DNA of 64,000 nt from CAVUAF01 sp963739375 (GTDB lineage Bacteria; Acidobacteriota; Terriglobia; Terriglobales; Acidobacteriaceae), in the NCBI GenBank assembly GCA_963739375.1, contig CAVUAF010000005.1, forward strand, positions 1 to 64,000, read 5' to 3'. This document shows, in pieces, positions 1-8,720 of the stretch. The position numbers were made by a program, and so were the translations under genes. Each line of letters starts with the position of its first letter. Position 1 is the stretch's first letter. Under the pieces are notes generated by a model. The model was not told the DNA's origin. It searched no databases and worked only from the letters and a program-made list of their open reading frames with translations.

Positions 1-1091
1 TCTCGATCTGCTTGAGGCCGAGGTGATGCGCTTGGCTCGGCGTCGACCTCGAGCACCTGGCACTCGACCTCCTGGCCGACCTCGAGGATCTTCGACGGGT
101 GCTTGACCTTCTTGGTCCAGCTCATCTCGCGACACGTGGATCAGGCCCTCGATGCCCGGCTCGAGCTCCACGAAGGCGCCGTAGTCGGTGATCGACACGA
201 CCTTGCCCTGGACCTGCTTGCCCGCGGGATACGTCTCTTCGGCGTGCGTTCCACGGATCTTCGATGGTCTGCTTGAGGCCGAGCGAGACGCGCTCGGTCT
301 CGGCGTTGTACTTGAGGACCTTGACCTTGACCTCGTCGCCGACCTGGAACATCTCGCGACGGGTGGTTGACGCGGCCCCAGGACATGTCGGTGATGTGCA
401 GCAGGCCGTCGATGCCGCCGAGGTCGACGAAGGCGCCGTACTCGGTGATGTTCTTGACGGTGCCCTCGACGACCTTGCCCTCCTCGAGGTCGTCCAGGGT
501 CTCTGCCTTCATGCTCGTCGCGCTCCTGCTCGAGCAGCACGCGCCGCGACAGCACGATGTTGCCGCGCTTCTTGTTGAACTTGATGACCTTGAATGTGAG
601 GTCTGGCCGATGAGCGTGTCGAGGTTGCGGACGGGCGCAGGTCGACCTGCGAGCCGGGCAGGAACGCCTTGACGCCGATGTTGACCGAGAGGCCGCCCTT
701 CACGCGCTGGCTGATGGTGCCCTCGATGAGCTCGTCGCGCTCGCAGGCCGCCGCGATCTCGTCCCAGACCTTCATCTTGTCGGCCTTCTCCTTGGAGAGC
801 ATCGACCAGCCCGTCCTCGTTCTCGCGGCTCTCGACGAGGACGTCGACCTTGTCGCCGGCCTTCACGGCCTGCTGTCCGCCGGCGTGCCAGGAACTCCTC
901 AGTGGGAATCAGGCCCTCGGACTTGTAGCCGATGTCGACGACGACGTAGTCCTTGGTCGAGCTTGATGCACGGTCCCCTGGACGATGTCACCGTCCCGGA
1001 TTTCGGCATGGTCGAATTCAGCGATCATCGCCGCGAAATCGTCCATGTCCTCGTCAGGATTGACCTGACCCTGGTTCAAGGTATCCGTCAT
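1..1091 (-). CDS. rpsA: 30S ribosomal protein S1, frameshifted and cut by the window edge
   Basis: Ribosomal protein S1 binds mRNA on the 30S subunit through repeated S1 (OB-fold) domains. The N-terminus at 1091 reads MTDTLNQGQVNPDEDMDDFA, and S1-domain blocks follow in different frames: KAGDKVDVLVESRENEDG, the second-repeat block with VKGGLSVNIGVKAFLPGSQV, then EGTVKNITEYGAFVDLGGID with HITDMSWGRV, then GDEVKVKVLKYNAETERVSL. The reading frame must shift about eight times (near 960, 890, 800, 630, 600, 510, 360 and 250). The order of S1 repeats is otherwise preserved, so I read these as sequence errors near a contig end rather than decay of an essential gene. The 3' end lies outside the window. 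A near-consensus promoter lies upstream. Confidence 0.88.
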
Positions 1092-1170
1092 CGTGCCTCC
1101 TAATGCCCGCCCCACTGCAAGCTCCCATCCATCCACCTGCGGCGACCCTGCCCTCGGGCTAGGGTGGCGC

Positions 1171-1199
1171 ATTGTAAGGAGATCTGTGGTTTGTGTCAA
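1171..1199 (-). promoter_or_regulatory. Sigma-70 promoter of rpsA
   Basis: On the minus strand a perfect -35 (TTGACA, 1194-1199) is followed after 17 bases by TACAAT (1171-1176). It lies about 80 bases upstream of the rpsA start, leaving a short 5' leader. This is the strongest promoter-like sequence seen in the window, as expected for a ribosomal protein gene. Confidence 0.8.
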
Positions 1200-1272
1200 C
1201 GGGCGGTTTTCCCTCCGATTTGCGATTAGAATCCATCCTCCTGGATTTGGGATAGACATTGCTTTCAGGATT

Positions 1273-1869
1273 GGAAGGGTCGCGCGGACGACGGCCGCTC
1301 CCGTTGCCAACCACGCCGGCACCACGCCCATGGCGCAGCGCCAGGACGCGCTGGTGGCCGCGTCGCAGCTGGTGCTGGCGGTGCGCGAAATCGTCACCAG
1401 CATGCCCGGACGCCAGGTGGGGACGGTCGGCCAGCTGGCGGTCACCCCGGGAGCGCCCAACGTCATTCCCGGGGTGGTGAAGCTCAGCCTTGACGTGCGC
1501 GATCTGGACGCCGAGAAGATCGCCCGTATCGGGGAGATGGTGCGCGCCCGCGCGCGGGAGATTGCGCAGCGCAGCGGCTGCGCCATCGAGATCACGCGCA
1601 CCGGCACGCACCCGCCCACCACCACCACGCCCACCATTCAGAGCGCCATCGCGCGCACCGCCGATGCGCTCGACCTGCCCCACACGCGCCTGCCCTCGGG
1701 CGCCAGCCACGATGCCCAGATGATGGCCACGCTCGGCCCCGTCGGCATGATCTTCGTGCCCAGTGTCGCCGGCATCAGCCACTCGCCGCGCGAACTGACG
1801 CGCTGGGCCGACGTGGCCAACGGCGCCAACGTCCTGCTGGGAACCATTCTCGAGCTGGATCGCACCTAG
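1273..1869 (+). pseudogene. M20-family amidase (N-carbamoyl amino acid hydrolase-like), 5'-truncated relic
   Basis: From about 1273 the frame encodes roughly 198 residues matching the C-terminal half of M20 Zn-dependent amidases (allantoate amidohydrolase / N-carbamoyl-L-amino acid hydrolase). It carries VANHAGTTPM at the start of the dimerisation domain, LPSGASHDAQ near the C-terminal metal/substrate site, and the terminal GISHSPRE motif. The catalytic N-terminal half is missing. The 180 bases upstream in this frame are the leader and promoter of the divergent rpsA gene, not peptidase sequence. It therefore lacks most of its metal site and should be inactive. A chimeric assembly join near 1265 would give the same picture. 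Confidence 0.75.
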
Positions 1870-1899
1870 CGGCGCGTGGCGGAAGTGCGCGCGCGGCCC

Positions 1900-2539
1900 T
1901 CAGGCGACCGGCCTGTCCATCAGGGCCGCGCCCTCGTGCCCCTGGATCGCGGCAAACACGGCGTCGCCGTTGTACTGGTAATCGCGATACGAAACGCGGA
2001 AGCGCTCCACAAAGCCGAGCTTGCCAAACACGCGCTGCGATACCGTGCCGGTCGCTTCGGTTAGCGCCCAGTGATACCCCTTCCGCCTGCCGTTTTCAAG
2101 GCTAGTCTGGACCAGCCGCTGCGCAATGCCTTGTCCGGCGAAGCGAGCGTCCACGCCCAGCATGAACAAGTGGAGATATTCGCCGGGCTCGATGACTCTT
2201 GCCCTGGCGGTAACGGTCATCCAGCACGTCCAACATCGAGAAAATCGGCAGCAGGCGCTTGCTGATCTGGTTCAAGTCCAGGGATGGAGGCGCGGCGAAA
2301 TCGTCGCTCAGGAGAACCCCCATGAGGTCGCGGCTGGCGGGATGGCGTGCGACCACCGTGAGGCCTTCTGCCGCCGCTTGCGTTCCCAGCACTTGCAGGA
2401 AATCAACCAAGTCGTCGCAGGAGACTCCCATAGCCACCGCGGGCGGATCGCCGGCGCTAAACGCAGTCGCGAGCAGCCGCACCATCTGTTCCACGTCAGA
2501 CGATTGCAGCACGTCACACCGCACTGGCTCGGTATCCAC
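1900..2539 (-). pseudogene. GNAT family N-acetyltransferase, one frameshift
   Basis: Two overlapping frames together make one GNAT-fold protein. The upstream frame (to about 2210) carries the N-terminal part (SSDVEQMVRLLATAFSAGDP, then LPIFSMLDVLDDRY). The downstream frame (from about 2220) carries the acetyl-CoA-binding core with LFMLGVDARFAGQGIAQRL, where the Q/R-x-x-G-x-G/A signature sits, and ATGTVSQRVFGKLGF. Family members transfer acetyl groups from acetyl-CoA to amines; the substrate cannot be read. The start is uncertain; GTG at 2539 is plausible. One indel near 2210 separates the halves, either a true lesion or a sequence error. Confidence 0.72.
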
Positions 2540-2709
2540 ACCCACCCCACCGCAAGGCGCGTTGACAAGATGATACGGCGGAACCACGATCCATGCATGT
2601 CTTTGCGCCACGACTTTTGCTACCGGCCGCCAGCTGCGGGTCCTGCGGCGCTTGCGCGCTGCGCTACAATCCCGCTGCCACGAAGCCAACCCCACTGGGA
2701 GACCCGCTC

Positions 2710-4425
2710 ATGCGCCGGCTGCTACTCACCGCCCTGCTGCTTCTTTCTGTCGCTCCTGCATTCGCCGCCGACAAGCCAGCGTATGACCTCCTCATCCGCA
2801 ATGGCCGCGTGATCGACGGCGCCGGCAACCCGTGGTTTCACGCCGATGTGGCCATCCGCGGCGACCGCATCGTGGCCATCGGCCGCAATCTCCCCGGCAC
2901 GGCGCGCCGCACCCTCGATGCCCACGGCCTTGCCGTTGCCCCCGGCTTCATCGACATGCACACTCACTCCGACATGACCTTGCTCATCGACGGCAATGCG
3001 GAGAGCAAGATCCGCCAGGGCGTGACCACCGAAATTTTGGGCGAGTCGAGTTCGGTCGCGCCCAATTGCCGCAGCGTGCGCCAGGAAAGCGAGGCCGCCG
3101 CGACGGTCGCCTCGGGCGAGCCGCGCGTCAAACACGACTGGGCCGACCTCAGCGGCTACTTCCGCCGCCTGCTGCGGCAGGGAACCAGCGTCAACGTCGG
3201 CTCCTATGTGGGCGGCAGCACGGTGCGCACCTGCGGCATGGGCAACGACATGCGCGACCCCACGCCCGCCGAGCTGGAGAAGATGAAGCAACTGGTCGCC
3301 GAGGCCATGCGCCAGGGCGCGCTCGGCTTCTCCACCGGCCTCATCTACCCGCCCAACAGCTACGCCAAGACGCCGGAGCTGGTCGAGCTGGCGCGGGTAG
3401 CGTCGCAATACGGCGGCATCTACACCACGCACATGCGCGACGAAGGCGCGCACCTGCTCGACGCCATCCAGGAAACGCTCACCATCGGCGAGCAGGCAAG
3501 GATCCCCGTCCACATCCTGCACCTCAAGGCCACGGGCAGTGAGTCCAGCGACCACATGCGCCAGGCTATCGAGCTGATCCAGCAGGCGCGGGCGAAGGGC
3601 CTCGAGGTCAGCGCCGACCAGTACCCGTACATCGCCTCCAGCACCGGGCTCGCCACGCAGATTCCGCAGTGGGCGATGGATGGCGGTGTCCCTAAGATGC
3701 TGGAGCGCCTGCGCACCCCCGAATCGCGCGCCAGGATTCGCGAAAGCATCGTGGGCCGGCGCGGTTCGGTGAGCACGGGATACGAAAAGATGGTGGTCGC
3801 CGGCGTGCGCACCGACGGCAACCGGCAGTACGAAGGCAAGTCCATCGCCGAGGTCGCGACCCTGCGCAACCAGGAGCCCGCCGACGCCATCATGGACCTG
3901 CTCTTGGAAGAGGGCGGCCGCGTCTCCATGGTGTACTTCACCATGAAGGAAGAGGACGTGCGCCTGGCCATGCAGCAGCCCTGGGTGAGCGTCGGCTCCG
4001 ACGGCACCGCCGTGCGTCCCGACGGGCCGCTCGGCCGCGGCAAACCGCATCCGCGCTTCTACGGCGCCCACGCCCGCGTCCTCGGCAAGTATGTGCGTGA
4101 AGAGCACGTCATTGTGCTGGAGGAAGCCGTGCGCAAGATGACCTCGCTCGCCGCCTCCCAGCTCGGCATCCATGATCGTGGCCTGCTGCGCGCCGGGATG
4201 AAGGCCGACGTGGTCATCTTCGATCCCGAGCGCGTCGCCGACAAAGCCACCTTCCAGGACCCGCACCAGTACGCCGTAGGCGTGGATTACGTGCTGGTGA
4301 ACGGCAAGGTTGTGATCGCGGAAGGGAAGCACACCGGGGCGCGGCCGGGGCAGATCGTCTACGGGGCGGGGCGGGTGGCCAAGCCGGCGGCTGCGCGCGT
4401 CGCGAGCCCGAAGAGTACCAGGTAG
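2710..4425 (+). CDS. N-acyl-D-amino-acid deacylase (D-aminoacylase), exported
   Basis: This 571-residue amidohydrolase-superfamily enzyme hydrolyses N-acyl-D-amino acids. The start at 2710 is preferred over in-frame upstream codons because it opens a clear signal peptide (MRRLLLTALLLLSVAPAFAA) and has GGGAG 8 bases upstream. The N-terminal beta-strand domain carries DLLIRNGRVIDGAGNPWFHA. The metal motif GFIDMHTHSD is at about residue 80, followed by GVTTEILGE, HMRDEG and HILHLKATG. The D-aminoacylase-type C-terminus includes VGSDGTAVRPDGP and PGQIVYG. It runs convergent with the GGDEF gene, the stops being 7 bases apart. The export signal suggests periplasmic use of D-amino acid derivatives, for example from peptidoglycan or peptides. 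Confidence 0.9.
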   Translation: MRRLLLTALLLLSVAPAFAADKPAYDLLIRNGRVIDGAGNPWFHADVAIRGDRIVAIGRNLPGTARRTLDAHGLAVAPGFIDMHTHSDMTLLIDGNAESKIRQGVTTEILGESSSVAPNCRSVRQESEAAATVASGEPRVKHDWADLSGYFRRLLRQGTSVNVGSYVGGSTVRTCGMGNDMRDPTPAELEKMKQLVAEAMRQGALGFSTGLIYPPNSYAKTPELVELARVASQYGGIYTTHMRDEGAHLLDAIQETLTIGEQARIPVHILHLKATGSESSDHMRQAIELIQQARAKGLEVSADQYPYIASSTGLATQIPQWAMDGGVPKMLERLRTPESRARIRESIVGRRGSVSTGYEKMVVAGVRTDGNRQYEGKSIAEVATLRNQEPADAIMDLLLEEGGRVSMVYFTMKEEDVRLAMQQPWVSVGSDGTAVRPDGPLGRGKPHPRFYGAHARVLGKYVREEHVIVLEEAVRKMTSLAASQLGIHDRGLLRAGMKADVVIFDPERVADKATFQDPHQYAVGVDYVLVNGKVVIAEGKHTGARPGQIVYGAGRVAKPAAARVASPKSTR

Positions 4426-4432
4426 CCGAGCG

Positions 4433-5272
4433 TTACGTCGCGGCCTTTTCCTGCTGCCCACGCTTGTGTTCGTAGAGCGCGGTGTCGGCGCGATGCAGCA
4501 ATGCGTCCGGCAGTTCCCCGGGGTCGCGCTGGGCGAAACCGCAGGAAAAGTGGATGGGGATTGTGGTGCCCTGGTGCTCGAAGGCGCAGCCCTGCATGCG
4601 TTGCAGCGGGATCTGCACCTGCTTCAGGTCGCACTCCGGCAGCAACACCATGAATTCGTCGCCGCCCATGCGCACCGGGATGTCGGAGTTGCGGATGGCG
4701 CGCCGCAGCCAGCGCGCGAATTCCTGCAGCGCCAGGTCGCCCACCGCGTGTCCATGCGCGTCGTTCACTTCCTTGAAGTCGTCGAGGTCGAGCACCAGCA
4801 CCGAAAGCGAATAGCCATGGCGGTCGGAGCGCGCCACCTCGGCCTGTAGCTGCTCCATGGCATAGCGGCGGTTGAAGAGGCCGGTCAGCTCATCCTGGGT
4901 GGCCAGCTTCTCCAGCAGCTCGGCGCGAATCTGCAATGCAATGCTCACCGCCAGCTGGTCGGCAAGTTCCTTGCGCAACTGCTTGATGAGGACCTGCTGA
5001 TAGACGGCGAAAATCCCGAAGAGGCTGACGGCGCCAAATAGCGACCGCACCGCCACGTCCAGCCGCAGCTGGAAGAACAGCTCTTCCCGCAGCAGCAGTC
5101 CCGGCAGCGACAGCGAGAGCATGGCGACGCACAGCAGAAGCAAAACCACGACCACCAGCACCCACAGCCACCAGTCGCGTCGTTCCAGCCGCCGCAACTC
5201 GGCGCGGATCTCCTCGGGCTTGCGCGTCTCGGCTTCCCGGTCCGGCGCCTCATCCATGCGAATCTCCACCAA
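4433..5272 (-). CDS. Membrane-anchored diguanylate cyclase (GGDEF)
   Basis: A 279-residue protein (259-275 residues if a later start is used). The N-terminus is charged, then come two membrane segments (about 33-60 and 78-95), a short coiled linker and a C-terminal GGDEF domain. The active site reads RMGGDEFMVLL, the canonical GG(D/E)EF loop, preceded by DELTGLFNRRY and VLDLDDFKEVND. Such enzymes make cyclic di-GMP from two GTP. I see no recognisable RxxD inhibitory site in the expected position. No sensory domain is present beyond the membrane region. It may start at M6 (5257). Confidence 0.92.
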   Translation of the reverse strand: MVEIRMDEAPDREAETRKPEEIRAELRRLERRDWWLWVLVVVVLLLLCVAMLSLSLPGLLLREELFFQLRLDVAVRSLFGAVSLFGIFAVYQQVLIKQLRKELADQLAVSIALQIRAELLEKLATQDELTGLFNRRYAMEQLQAEVARSDRHGYSLSVLVLDLDDFKEVNDAHGHAVGDLALQEFARWLRRAIRNSDIPVRMGGDEFMVLLPECDLKQVQIPLQRMQGCAFEHQGTTIPIHFSCGFAQRDPGELPDALLHRADTALYEHKRGQQEKAAT

Positions 5273-5411
5273 CAGCGCCTCAGCCTACACCGCCGAGGCC
5301 ACGCGCGTCACGGCAGGGCGTTGCCGGAGTTAACCTCGCTCGCGCCCCGCAGCCGCCCGCGTTGCGACGCGCCCCCGGGAGGCATACGATGAGCGGTTTG
5401 GGGAGGCCGCC

Positions 5412-6446
5412 ATGAGCGAGAAGCGCAAAACGAGAGCGACGTCGCGCCGCACTTTCATCACCACCACCGGCGCCCTGACCGCTGGCTGGGTGGCCCGCGG
5501 CATGGTCGGGACCGCATCGGCGTTGCCGCCACCGCTGCCTGCCAATCTCGCCACCCCCGACGCCATGCCCACCCGCAACCTGGGCAAGACCGGATATCGC
5601 GTCGGCATCTTCAGCCTCGGCGGACAGGCCACCATCGAGCAACCGAACAAGGAAGCGGAGGCGGTGGCGATTGTGGAGCGGGCGCTCGACCTGGGCGTGA
5701 ACTACCTCGACACCGCCGCGCAATATGGCGGACCCGACCGCTGGAGCCAGCGCTACCTCGGGCAGGTCATGAAGCGGCGCCGCAAAGAGGTGTACCTGGC
5801 CAGCAAGACCCACGACCGCACCCGCGATGGCTCGCTCAAGCTGCTGGAAGAATCGCTGCGCCTGCTCAACACCGACCATCTCGACGCCTGGCAGATGCAC
5901 CACATCAGCAACCAGGACGATGTGGACCGCATCTTCGCCAAGGGCGGCGCCCTCGAGGCGCTGGTGCAGGCGCGCGAGCAGAAAATGGTGCGCTTCCTCG
6001 GCGTCACCGGCCACACCGATCCCGAGGTGCTCATCCAGTGCCTGCAGCGCTTTCCCTTCGATCAGATCCTGATGGCGGTCAACGCCGCCGACCCCCACCA
6101 CCTCAGCTTCCAGGAAAAGCTGTTGCCCCTGGCGGTGGAGAAGCAGATGGGAATCATCGGCATGAAGGTGCCGTCGCGCGGGCGCCTGCTCAATGTTCCG
6201 CCCACCGGCCCCTATGCCCGCCCCAACTCCCAACCCGGGCCGCTGGCGATGAAGGAGGCCCTGTACTACACGCTCTCGCTTCCGGTCAGCACCGTGATCA
6301 TCGGCTGCGACTCGGTCGAGCAGTTGACGGAGAACGTGAATCTCGCCCGCGCGTTCACCCCGCTGAGTCCGCAGCAACTCGCCGCCCTGGCGGACAAGAC
6401 GCAGCCCATTGCGCGCGACGCACTGTTCTTCCGCCGCTGGGCGTAA
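5412..6446 (+). CDS. Aldo/keto reductase with Tat signal
   Basis: A 344-residue protein opening with a twin-arginine signal (SRRTFITTTGALTAG) and continuing as an aldo/keto reductase barrel: PTRNLGKTGYRVGIFSLGGQ, then NYLDTAAQYGG with the catalytic Asp and Tyr, then LASKTHDRT with the catalytic Lys, then VRFLGVTGHTDPE. NADPH-dependent reduction of a carbonyl substrate is the family activity. Export through Tat implies folding with cofactor in the cytoplasm before transport. ATG at 5412 follows GGGGAGGCCGCC, a good ribosome site. Substrate unknown. Confidence 0.9.
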   Translation: MSEKRKTRATSRRTFITTTGALTAGWVARGMVGTASALPPPLPANLATPDAMPTRNLGKTGYRVGIFSLGGQATIEQPNKEAEAVAIVERALDLGVNYLDTAAQYGGPDRWSQRYLGQVMKRRRKEVYLASKTHDRTRDGSLKLLEESLRLLNTDHLDAWQMHHISNQDDVDRIFAKGGALEALVQAREQKMVRFLGVTGHTDPEVLIQCLQRFPFDQILMAVNAADPHHLSFQEKLLPLAVEKQMGIIGMKVPSRGRLLNVPPTGPYARPNSQPGPLAMKEALYYTLSLPVSTVIIGCDSVEQLTENVNLARAFTPLSPQQLAALADKTQPIARDALFFRRWA

Positions 6447-6526
6447 GCCACGCGCCGAGGGAACGTCGCGGGGCGTCATGCGAGGGACGCGCGGGGACGC
6501 CCGCCGCAGACGACGCGCCGCCGGGC

Positions 6527-6781
6527 CTAGCGAAAGTTAGGGGCTTCGAGTTCGGATTCGGGTCGCGGTAACGGCGCCTTGACCTCGAGCAGGGGCGCCT
6601 CCACGCGATGGTGGCGTTCGGCCTGCAACACGCGCGCCGCGATCGCCAGGAAGATCGCCGCCAGGCAGTAGGCCAATCCCAGCGCGGTCTGGTCGCGCGT
6701 CTCCCGCACCAGCACGACGCCTTCGCCGACCAGGTACAAACCCAGCGCCAGCATCACCACTCCGAGCACCTTAAAGCGCAT
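6527..6781 (-). CDS. Small two-helix membrane protein, unknown function
   Basis: An 84-residue product. The start at 6781 (MRFKVLGVVMLALGLYLVGE) is preferred because GGGAGA lies just upstream. Two hydrophobic helices (about 4-23 and 33-53) are joined by a short charged loop (RETRDQTA). A charged, proline-rich C-terminal tail is probably cytoplasmic. I recognise no family. It stands alone between convergent or divergent neighbours. Confidence 0.6.
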   Translation of the reverse strand: MRFKVLGVVMLALGLYLVGEGVVLVRETRDQTALGLAYCLAAIFLAIAARVLQAERHHRVEAPLLEVKAPLPRPESELEAPNFR

Positions 6782-6876
6782 TCCATTCTCCCGTGTGGAG
6801 GAGGGCAGATACGCGCAACCTACCGCCACTCGGCTGGCGGGTCAACAGCCTTCTTGCCGGCGAACCTGGATTGACA

Positions 6877-6925
6877 GGAAGGGCGGCGGGACTCGAACTT
6901 GCGCCGTCTTGAAGGCGAGGCCGGC
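6877..6925 (-). other. tRNA 3'-end-like relic
   Basis: On the minus strand the segment ends with a T-loop-like GTTCGAGTCCCG followed by CCGCCCTTCC, resembling the T arm and 3' acceptor strand of a tRNA. No matching 5' acceptor strand, normal anticodon stem or CCA is found, and the T stem has two mismatches. It is therefore a remnant or a chance resemblance, not a working tRNA. Confidence 0.3.
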
Positions 6926-7011
6926 TCGGGCATAGCTGTCATCGCGCTCCCACGGCCACGGCTAAACCCCCGCTATATGCGCGCCCGCGACTCTGATAGC
7001 GTTATAAGCCG

Positions 7012-7467
7012 ATGGAAGAGGTGACGGAAGCAGTCGTAGATCGCAAAGTGCTCGCCTCCTTCAAGCGGCGGGCTTTGAAGGCCTATCCCCGCGAAATTCT
7101 AGAGCAGGTCGTGGGGAAAATCGTCGGCGCCCAGGCTCGCATCTTCGCCTTCCGCGACTTGGAGCACCAAGCCTCCCGGAGCGGGGTGGTGATGGACGAC
7201 GATGTTAACCCCATGACCGAGGGCGAGGAGGGGATGCGTTTCACCATCCTCGGCACCATTCATACCCATCCCCAGGACACGATTGAGCCCAGCGACCTGG
7301 ACTGGCAGAGCATGCGCCAGGACGGTGAACTAGTGATGGGAGTTTGCGCCATCCGCAAGACCGCCAAGCGGAGATTTGTGAGCTTCGCCTTTTTCAACCG
7401 CAACCGGGAACACATCCAGTTGACCATCGCCGAAGCCGAAACCTCCGCCCTGGGCACCGGTGCGTAG
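7012..7467 (+). CDS. JAMM/MPN+ metalloprotease-like protein
   Basis: A 151-residue single-domain protein with a JAB1/MPN/Mov34 metal signature, GTIHTHPQDTIEPSDLDWQ, which fits H-x-H-x(n)-S-x-x-D. Upstream acidic residues (for example in FRDLEHQ) could supply the catalytic Glu. JAMM proteins are zinc isopeptidases or peptidases that cleave after C-terminal glycines of ubiquitin-like proteins, or process cysteine-biosynthesis carrier proteins. No ubiquitin-like, E1-like or E2-like gene lies beside it, so the partner is unknown. ATG at 7012 has no strong ribosome site. Base composition is less GC-rich than nearby genes. Confidence 0.75.
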   Translation: MEEVTEAVVDRKVLASFKRRALKAYPREILEQVVGKIVGAQARIFAFRDLEHQASRSGVVMDDDVNPMTEGEEGMRFTILGTIHTHPQDTIEPSDLDWQSMRQDGELVMGVCAIRKTAKRRFVSFAFFNRNREHIQLTIAEAETSALGTGA

Positions 7468-7550
7468 GCTCTTAGGGCGCAAAGGTGCAACCGTTGGCCG
7501 CCGCCCCCCCCGCCCCTTGATCGAGCGGTGATAGCGCGCGCTAGGGACCG

Positions 7551-8304
7551 TTACTCGACGAGCGGCGTTCGTATTCCCTTAAACAGAAGCCAAAAACTCG
7601 TTGCCATTTCGAAACTACCCATAGGCGAATCGAACCACCACAGGTTAACTGTCTTGGCGAAGTTGGGGAAAATGATGAAAGCGAAAGCACAGGTCGCGCA
7701 CCATACAGACGAGATCACACCCCAGGCAGCCAATGCTCTAGGGATATAACGTCGACTTAAACCACAAGTAGCTGCAAACTGTGGCTGCCAATCCCTAAAA
7801 CAGCAAGCCAACGTAATACGCGTCGCCACGCGCGCCAAGGTATAGCCTCGCCAAGGCCTGCAATCGATCTGCTTCAAATACTCGCAAGTAATCAGCGCCA
7901 CTCAAGAGCCGCAGAACGATAAAAAGATTGAGCGTCACCAACAACCCACATCAAGGCATATACCAGCCTGCAGAATGCCGCAAGCAAGGCAAGGCCCCGA
8001 TTTACTGGCTTGAGAATCACGTAAAGCGCTGTGAGTAGTACTACAACGCCTGCGCAGTAAATTAGATCGCAGGCGATGCTGATACGAAATAGTCGTTCGT
8101 GCGCCATGATATTCCGAGCGGTTTCCGCAGCATTGCCCGCGACAATGAGACGGGCCTGGATACCAAAATAAGCAAAGACCACGGTCGCCATCGTGAATAG
8201 GGAAGTAAATCCCGCGACTTTGCAGCGGTCTGTTGTGCCGGCTCTATCGTGCGGCGTGTCATTTCCGGTCTGTCCAACCGGTTGCTCGATGCAGTTGTGC
8301 TCAT
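7551..8304 (-). pseudogene. DUF4386 membrane protein, multiply disrupted
   Basis: The start at 8304 reads MSTTASSNRLDRPEMTRRTI. After a shift near 8215 the frame gives FAYFGIQARLIVAGNAAETA, and after another near 7905 it gives DYLRVFEADRLQALARLYLG. Past an in-frame TAG near 7800 and a shift near 7755, YIPRALAAWGVISS and the C-terminal helices complete a DUF4386 protein (multi-pass membrane family, function unknown). Four lesions in 750 bases suggest real decay. However, the neighbouring gene at 8.4-8.7 kb is also shifted, so local sequence error cannot be excluded. Confidence 0.7.
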
Positions 8305-8361
8305 ATTCTTTACCTCCCTAGCGAGGGATGCGGCATTGCTTTGGGCGCTGTCGAGATGACT

Positions 8362-8710
8362 TCATTGCTCCTTGCTCTCGCTGGTGGATGGGCCGAAGCC
8401 CCAACGTCCGCGCCAGCTTTGCCGGAATCGTTCCCGCTCCTCAGGGGTCATGTGCTCCCAGCGCTCGGCCATGCGACGGCGGACATTGGAGCGAGCCGGA
8501 ACCGTGGAATCCAAATCCGCCGAAGAGGATCCGGCACAGCGCCAGAAGCCCAAGCGCTTGCCAGAAGGTGATCTGGCGCCAGCCGAAGAGCGGCGGCAGC
8601 AGCCAATTCCACAGTTGCAGCACGACTTCGCCGCCGATGGCGACAAACAGCAGCATCCCCAGAATCGCCAGCGGAGCAATGAAAATCAGTCTCTTCAATC
8701 TCGGTCTCAT
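8362..8710 (-). CDS. Small membrane protein paired with ECF sigma factor, one frameshift
   Basis: The start at 8710 gives MRPRLKRLIFIAPLAILGML, a hydrophobic segment, then LWNWLLPPLFGWRQITFWQA and a second helix ending ILFGGFG. After a shift near 8505 the other frame supplies a charged C-terminal tail, RMAERWEHMTPEERERFRQS, ending at 8362. It begins 10 bases after the sigma-factor stop and is clearly co-transcribed. The short two-helix layout with a basic tail is common next to ECF sigma genes. A role as a membrane modulator of the sigma factor is an inference. Confidence 0.6.
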
Positions 8711-8720
8711 GTTCAGTCCC

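Noticed and set aside
2722..4461. 579-codon open frame antisense to the D-aminoacylase gene
   Set aside because: His/Gly/Val/Arg-rich shadow of a high-GC gene, with no RBS or family motif. Similar long antisense frames elsewhere were rejected for the same reason.
6877..6975. Possible tRNA-Sec gene (TTCAA and CTTCC-like ends) that would support the selenoprotein
   Set aside because: No matching 5' acceptor strand, no long variable arm, no paired anticodon stem and no GCCA end.
7798..7803. In-frame TAG in the DUF4386 gene as recoding
   Set aside because: The gene also carries several frameshifts; decay or sequence error explains it.
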